Translations under genes and position numbers: made by a program
In this document: in pieces, positions 5,403 to 9,469 of the stretch
Numbering within the stretch: position 1 is the first letter of the stretch
Layout: the number at the start of each line of letters is the position of its first letter
Assembly: GCA_021163705.1 (NCBI GenBank)
Contig: JAGGTO010000122.1
Span: forward strand, 1-9,469
DNA length: 9,469 bases
Reading direction: 5' to 3'
Source of the DNA: Thermoplasmata archaeon
Lineage (GTDB): Archaea > Thermoplasmatota > Thermoplasmata > Thermoplasmatales > Aciduliprofundaceae
The notes under the pieces: model-generated
What the model was told of the DNA's origin: nothing
What the model saw: the letters and a program-made list of their open reading frames with translations, nothing else
The model's database searches: none

Positions 5403-5828
5403 TTAAAATATTTCGAAGTTTTTTCCCTTTCCTGCTTTGAGATAGTAGTGCCACCTACCATGATAAAGAATTTGAAATCCGTAGCTAAGAGCCACAGAAT
5501 CTAGATACTCATCCACACCCCTTATTATGGCTATAATTCCAAAATCTTTAAGAGCCTGATACCCCGAGTAAAAGGCATAGCCAGGAGAATATGGAAATTC
5601 TTCAAGATTCAGAATCCATACATCGAACTTATCAAATGGCAGAAATAGGCCTTCAGGATGCATCTTAATGCACCCTTCTTCCTTTTCACAATTGCTGGAG
5701 GTGCATCTTATCTCTTTTGCTTTTATATCCTTTAACCATGCCTCCTTTTTCAAATTGCAGGGAGTGAGAAGAACTATGGGTTCATCAACCGTGAGAAAAC
5801 CAAGCAACCTTTTAATTCTTTCATCCAT
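5403..5828 (-). CDS. Uncharacterised protein, methyltransferase-like remnant
   Basis: I do not recognise the family. The 141-residue protein has two parts. Residues 1-60 include four cysteines (24, 42, 47, 53), three of them close together as CTSSNCEKEEGC, a possible metal site or disulfide cluster. Residues 66-131 read like the second half of a Rossmann methyltransferase: FDVWILNLEEFP, then GYQALKDFGIIAIIRGVDEYL, then YGFQILYHGRWHYYLKAGK, matching strand 4, the strand-5 region after a late helix, and the antiparallel tail. The glycine-rich SAM loop expected after the first strand is absent; that place holds IVLLTPCN. It may therefore be a degenerate or non-catalytic homologue. A TATA box 28 bases before the ATG predicts a leaderless transcript. 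It converges on ribH and diverges from ppdK; neither neighbour explains its job. Confidence 0.65.
   Translation of the reverse strand: MDERIKRLLGFLTVDEPIVLLTPCNLKKEAWLKDIKAKEIRCTSSNCEKEEGCIKMHPEGLFLPFDKFDVWILNLEEFPYSPGYAFYSGYQALKDFGIIAIIRGVDEYLDSVALSYGFQILYHGRWHYYLKAGKGKNFEIF
5419..5424 (+). terminator. Poly-T terminator candidate after the rib operon
   Basis: A T6 run lies 21 bases past the ribH stop at 5396-5398, after an A/T-rich stretch. It sits inside the Lys/Asn codons (GKGKNF) of the converging 141-residue gene. Confidence 0.45.
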
Positions 5829-5848
5829 AGGGCCACATTTCTCTCAGG

Positions 5849-5857
5849 GATATAAAG
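5849..5857 (-). promoter_or_regulatory. TATA box for the 141-residue gene
   Basis: The minus strand reads CTTTATATC, close to the archaeal consensus. The box begins about 28 bases before the ATG at 5828, so transcription should start on or beside the A of the start codon; no ribosome site is present upstream. Confidence 0.6.
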
Positions 5858-5879
5858 ATTTTCAAATTTTAGGGGGAAG

Positions 5880-5890
5880 CTATTTATATA
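5880..5890 (+). promoter_or_regulatory. TATA box for ppdK
   Basis: CTATTTATATA contains TTTATATA (5883-5890), the best archaeal TATA box in the window. A start near 5911 would give a leader of about 14 nt beginning just before the GGTGAT ribosome site. Confidence 0.65.
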
Positions 5891-5914
5891 CCATCATATT
5901 TTTCCCTTTCATCA

Positions 5915-5920
5915 GGTGAT
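5915..5920 (+). promoter_or_regulatory. Ribosome site fixing the ppdK start
   Basis: GGTGAT lies four bases before the ATG at 5925. The in-frame GTG at 5916 is part of this site, so translation should start at 5925, not 5916. Confidence 0.65.
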
Positions 5921-5924
5921 TGAA

Positions 5925-8663
5925 ATGAAGTATGTGTATAAGTACTTTGATAAGGAAGATATGGGGAAGCTGAAAGAAAGAGCACCTACTATGGATGATA
6001 TGAAAAAGCTTTTGGGTGGCAAGGGCGCAGGCTTAGCTGAAATGACAAGAATTGGTTTACCCGTTCCACCGGGATTCACAATAACCACGGAAACCTGCAT
6101 CAAGTATTTTGAGGCGAATGGCTTTCCTGAAGGACTCTGGGAAGAGGTTCTTGATGCCATGAAAAAGTTAGAGCAGCATACAGGGAAGAAATTTGGGAGC
6201 GATGACAATCCTCTCCTTGTTTCAGTGCGTTCTGGAGCTCCCGTGAGCATGCCCGGAATGATGGATACCATCCTCAATCTGGGACTCACGGATAAAAGCG
6301 TGGAGGGTCTGGCGAAGCAAACGAACAACGAGAGATTTGCCTGGGATGCCTATCGACGCCTCATACAGATGTTCGGTAATGTTGTGCTTGGAATCTCTCA
6401 CGATGAGTTTGAGGAAGAGCTGGATAAGATAAAGGAGAAATACGGTGCGAAGCAGGATGTTGATTTGAATGTGAAAGCTCTCAAAGAGCTGGTGGAAGCA
6501 TACAAGAGGGTATATAAGAGGCATGGCTACGAGTTCCCGCAGGACCCCTTCGAGCAGCTGAGAATGGCAATCAAAGCGGTATTTGATTCCTGGAATAATG
6601 AGAGGGCAATAGTTTACAGGAAGATAAACAAGATTCCCGATGATATGGGAACAGCGGTGAATATCGTGACCATGGTATTCGGCAACATGGGCGAGGATAG
6701 TGGCACGGGAGTGGCATTCACAAGAGACCCGCGCACTGGAGAGAATCATCTGTACGGTGAATTCTTACCAAACGCGCAGGGCGAGGATGTGGTCGCAGGA
6801 ATAAGGACCCCGCATGCCATAAACGAATACAGCAAGCAGGATGCGAATCGCAACCTTCCCACGATGGAGGAGGTCATGCCCGAGGTGTACAAGCAATTGA
6901 AAGAGGTGGCCGAGCTTCTCGAGAAGCATTACCGTGACATGCAGGATATAGAGTTCACAGTTGAACGAGGAAAACTGTATCTCCTTCAGACGAGAACCGG
7001 GAAGAGGACTGCCATAGCGGCGGTTCGCATCGCCGTAGAGATGGTTGAGGAAGAGCTCATCAATAAAGAAGAGGCCATAATGCGTGTCACGCCTGAAAAT
7101 GTGGACACACTTCTGCATCCGCAGATAGACCCCAAGGCAAAGAAGGAGACCATAGCGAAAGGTCTGGCCGCGAGTCCTGGAGCTGCTGTGGGCAAGGTGG
7201 TGTTTGACCCCGACGAGGCCGTGGAGTTCGCTGAAAGAGGAGAGAAAGTCATCCTTGTAAGACCTGAGACCACACCCGATGATATCCATGGCATGAACGC
7301 CGCTCAGGGTATCCTGACCGCAAGGGGTGGTATGACATCTCATGCGGCTGTGGTTGCAAGAGCAATGGGCAAACCTGCCGTAGTGGGATGTGAGGAGCTT
7401 GCGATAAATATGAAGGAGGGCTACTTCGTTGCCCGCGGACACAGAATTTCGAAGGGTGATATGGTAACCATCGATGGAACCACGGGAGAGGTATACCTCG
7501 GAGAGGTGCCACTGCTGCCACCATCGCTCAGTGGCAATCTGGAGAAGATTCTGGAGTGGGCCGATGAGATTCGCGTTCTTGGAGTGAGAGCAAATGCGGA
7601 TACTCCTGAGCAGGCGAGAAAAGCCAGAGAATTCGGAGCACAGGGTATTGGACTTGCAAGGACAGAGCACATGTTCTTTGGAGAGGAGCGCCTGCCAATA
7701 ATGCAGGAGATGATTATGTCTCGTACCAAGGAAGAGAGGGTGAAGGCTCTTGATAAACTTCTCCCTATGCAGCGCGAGGATTTTGTTGAATTCTTCCGCA
7801 CAATGGAGGGCTATCCTGTTATAATACGCCTTCTTGATCCGCCACTTCACGAGTTCCTGCCTCAGAGAGAGGTGCTTATGGAGGAGATAAATGAGCTGAA
7901 GCTGAAGCTCAGGGAGGCAAAGAGCCTGAGAGAGATGGATTCTATTCTGAGCGAGCTCAACGAGAAGAAGAGGGTTCTTGAGGTGGTAAATGAGCTGCAT
8001 GAGTTCAACCCCATGCTGGGATTCCGCGGATGCAGGCTGGGAATAATATATCCTGAGATTTACGAGATGCAGGTTCGTGCCATAATCCAGGCAGCAATTC
8101 AGGTTAAGCGCGAGGGCAAGGAGATATATCCGGAGATAATGATTCCGCTCATAGGGCATGTGAACGAGCTGAAGATTCTCAAAGAGCAGCTTGAAAAGGT
8201 GGCTAAGGAAGAGATGGAGAAGGCTGGAGAAGAGATTAGCTATATGTTTGGAACAATGATTGAGATACCCAGAGCCGCATTAACTGCTGATGAGATTGCA
8301 AAGTACGCGGAGTTCTTCTCCTTCGGAACGAATGACCTCACGCAGATGACCTTTGGATACAGCAGAGATGATGCCCAGGCGAAGTTCCTTAAGAGGTATG
8401 TGGAGATGGGCATACTCAAGGATGACCCGTTCAAGAGCCTTGACTGGGATGGCGTTGGACAGCTTGTTAAGCTTGGTGTAGAAAGAGGAAAGAAGACCAA
8501 TCCCAAGCTGGAAGTGGGCATCTGCGGAGAGCATGGCGGCGACCCGAAGAGCATAGAGTTCTTCCACCTCGCCGGACTCGATTATGTCTCCTGCTCTCCG
8601 TATCGTGTGCCAATCGCTCGACTGGCAGCTGCGCAGGCGCAGATAAAGCATCCGCGCCAGTAA
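5925..8663 (+). CDS. ppdK: Pyruvate,phosphate dikinase
   Basis: PPDK reversibly interconverts pyruvate, ATP and phosphate with phosphoenolpyruvate, AMP and pyrophosphate in the cytoplasm, serving gluconeogenesis or pyrophosphate-linked glycolysis. The 912-residue protein is full length. The N-terminal ATP-grasp domain has LLGGKGAGLAEM (29-40) and VRSGAPVSMPGMMDTILNLG (101-120). The swivel domain has GGMTSHAAVVARAMGKPAVVG with phospho-carrier His473. The C-terminal barrel has GIGLARTEHMFF, LGFRGCRLG, GTNDLTQMTFGYSRDDA (from 801) and GICGEHGGDP with proton-donor Cys867. The pattern with MPGMMDTILN distinguishes it from PEP synthase. It is longer than typical bacterial enzymes (about 875); part of the extra is a charged helical stretch before EVVNELHEFNPMLGFRG. 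It is monocistronic, with no regulatory kinase/phosphatase nearby. By eye its third codon positions are richer in G/C than the genes to the left, as expected for high expression. Confidence 0.97.
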   Translation: MKYVYKYFDKEDMGKLKERAPTMDDMKKLLGGKGAGLAEMTRIGLPVPPGFTITTETCIKYFEANGFPEGLWEEVLDAMKKLEQHTGKKFGSDDNPLLVSVRSGAPVSMPGMMDTILNLGLTDKSVEGLAKQTNNERFAWDAYRRLIQMFGNVVLGISHDEFEEELDKIKEKYGAKQDVDLNVKALKELVEAYKRVYKRHGYEFPQDPFEQLRMAIKAVFDSWNNERAIVYRKINKIPDDMGTAVNIVTMVFGNMGEDSGTGVAFTRDPRTGENHLYGEFLPNAQGEDVVAGIRTPHAINEYSKQDANRNLPTMEEVMPEVYKQLKEVAELLEKHYRDMQDIEFTVERGKLYLLQTRTGKRTAIAAVRIAVEMVEEELINKEEAIMRVTPENVDTLLHPQIDPKAKKETIAKGLAASPGAAVGKVVFDPDEAVEFAERGEKVILVRPETTPDDIHGMNAAQGILTARGGMTSHAAVVARAMGKPAVVGCEELAINMKEGYFVARGHRISKGDMVTIDGTTGEVYLGEVPLLPPSLSGNLEKILEWADEIRVLGVRANADTPEQARKAREFGAQGIGLARTEHMFFGEERLPIMQEMIMSRTKEERVKALDKLLPMQREDFVEFFRTMEGYPVIIRLLDPPLHEFLPQREVLMEEINELKLKLREAKSLREMDSILSELNEKKRVLEVVNELHEFNPMLGFRGCRLGIIYPEIYEMQVRAIIQAAIQVKREGKEIYPEIMIPLIGHVNELKILKEQLEKVAKEEMEKAGEEISYMFGTMIEIPRAALTADEIAKYAEFFSFGTNDLTQMTFGYSRDDAQAKFLKRYVEMGILKDDPFKSLDWDGVGQLVKLGVERGKKTNPKLEVGICGEHGGDPKSIEFFHLAGLDYVSCSPYRVPIARLAAAQAQIKHPRQ

Positions 8664-8692
8664 TTTTCTTATTTCTCCGCTCTTTTTATTTT
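8664..8692 (+). terminator. T-rich terminator candidate after ppdK
   Basis: T4 (8664-8667), T5 (8683-8687) and T4 (8689-8692) follow the ppdK TAA without a clear hairpin. All but the first run lie within the C-terminal Lys-rich codons (LKLKIKRAEK) of the converging mannosidase gene. Confidence 0.45.
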
Positions 8693-9469
8693 GAGTTTCA
8701 GTGTTACAATCTTGTATGGGGCCACCTGCAGCGTAATCTCTCTTTCTCTGCGCTCTATTATTTCCACACCTTCTATGGAGCTTTCTTTCTCCCTGAGATT
8801 TGCAGTGCGAATCTCCTCCACTGGGAAGGTGCAGCTCAGCTTTCCCTCTATCTTTCTTTCTGTGGGATTGTAAAACCTTATCACAAGCTCCCCGGAATTC
8901 TCTGCCTTCTTCACACTGGAAACAATCAGCGGTGGTGTTAGAGAGATGAAAGACAGAGTATCAGAATTTTTTGCTCCCGAAGTTTCAAAGCTCTGTGGTG
9001 AGTAGATGAACTGATGTGCAAGCTGCAACGCGTTTTCCCAGGATGAGGTATGGGGAATAATGGAATACTCGAATTCATGCCTACCGGGACACTGGGCCTC
9101 TGGAGTCTGGAGTGTAGGTCCGGCCCTAATTCTACGGGTTCTTAGGTCACCTCTTGAGAGCCATCCCACACATCTCAGAAGCGTGAGATATATCTCCCCA
9201 TCAGGTGTTGCCTCGTATTCGGGCAACCATTTGCTGGCTATCATGAATCCCTTTATTCCGTCGCTCAAATCCACCCAGCCTTTCATAGGTTTGGTGGGCT
9301 GCGGAACCTCAATCCAAGAATCACCCCAGCGCTCCTCTCCAATTTCTCTCTCGATAACTCCAAAATGTGAGGCAGCCACAGATTTCGAAGCCCTGATTCC
9401 TGTGGGGAAAAGCACACGGAGTCTGTGGTCCCTTGCCCTGTTTTCTATGCTCACCTTCACATCCAGCCG
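8669..9469 (-). CDS. GH38 alpha-mannosidase, C-terminal part
   Basis: The gene runs off the right edge; the reading frame is open to the last base (RLDVKVSIENRARDHRLRV), so only 266 C-terminal residues are seen. These match the beta-sandwich C-terminal domain of glycoside hydrolase family 38: IENRARDHRLRVLFPTG, then SWIEVPQPTKPMKGWVDLSDG, GFMIASKWLPEYEATPDGEIYLTLLRCVGWLSR, CPGRHEFEYSIIPH, and a terminal strand domain (GELVIRFYNPTERKIEGKL, ending YKIVTLKLKIKRAEK). GH38 enzymes cleave alpha-linked mannose. The catalytic N-terminal barrel and its Zn/Asp residues are outside the window, so activity cannot be judged. A GTG at 9458-9460 is internal, not the start. It could serve glycan turnover or use of mannose polymers. 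Its stop lies five bases from the ppdK stop. Confidence 0.9.
   Translation of the reverse strand, partial: RLDVKVSIENRARDHRLRVLFPTGIRASKSVAASHFGVIEREIGEERWGDSWIEVPQPTKPMKGWVDLSDGIKGFMIASKWLPEYEATPDGEIYLTLLRCVGWLSRGDLRTRRIRAGPTLQTPEAQCPGRHEFEYSIIPHTSSWENALQLAHQFIYSPQSFETSGAKNSDTLSFISLTPPLIVSSVKKAENSGELVIRFYNPTERKIEGKLSCTFPVEEIRTANLREKESSIEGVEIIERREREITLQVAPYKIVTLKLKIKRAEK

Noticed and set aside
6765..8159. Long open frame of 464 codons antisense to ppdK
   Set aside because: Its composition (His, Leu, Ser, Arg-rich, many Cys) is typical of a shadow of a well-expressed gene. It has no promoter or ribosome site and no family-like motif, and ppdK is unambiguous on the other strand.
1..9469. CRISPR array, insertion sequence, tRNA or rRNA
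   Set aside because: Reading both strands I found no repeat-spacer pattern, no transposase-like protein or terminal repeats, and no tRNA T-loop or acceptor pairing.

Overview
The window looks like a compact archaeal chromosome segment. The main evidence is the riboflavin cluster: an archaeal-type pentameric riboflavin synthase (RibC) and an archaeal RibL-type FAD synthetase. TATA boxes at archaeal spacing, GGAGG/GGTGA ribosome sites on very short leaders, and poly-T tails at gene ends also fit. The pyruvate,phosphate dikinase, alpha-mannosidase and AT-rich composition would suit a heterotrophic member of the Thermoplasmatota such as an Aciduliprofundum-like (DHVE2) organism. That placement is inference; the archaeal assignment is firm.

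Layout. Positions 1-111 hold no gene I can support. A 51-residue ORF (112-267, minus) has its own promoter and ribosome site and diverges from a beta-CASP metallo-beta-lactamase resembling RNase J (400-1902, plus). Converging on that gene, with a 4-base overlap of stop codons, is a two-gene minus-strand operon (1899-3280). It encodes two proteins that each pair a CARF-like nucleotide-sensing fold with a C-terminal winged helix. One is Csa3-like; the other is a more divergent relative. No CRISPR array, cas effector or cyclase is visible in the window. Divergent from the operon, across about 115 bp with a perfect inverted repeat, is ribB-ribL-ribC-ribH (3396-5398, plus), whose reading frames overlap or nearly abut. 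It covers the DHBP branch, the last two riboflavin steps and FAD formation; the GTP-derived branch and riboflavin kinase are not here.

A 141-residue orphan protein (5403-5828, minus) converges on ribH with a 4-base gap and diverges from ppdK (5925-8663, plus), a full-length pyruvate,phosphate dikinase with all key residues. A GH38 alpha-mannosidase enters from the right edge on the minus strand and ends 5 bases from the ppdK stop; only its C-terminal 266 residues are present.

Two things stand out. First, a CRISPR-style sensor/regulator pair sits outside any visible CRISPR context, back-to-back with cofactor synthesis genes and tail-to-tail with a putative ribonuclease. Second, the genome is very tight: all three convergent gene pairs meet within -4 to +5 bases, so poly-T termination signals must lie inside the opposing gene's last codons. 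Promoter spacing appears to fall into a short-leader class with a ribosome site and a leaderless class.
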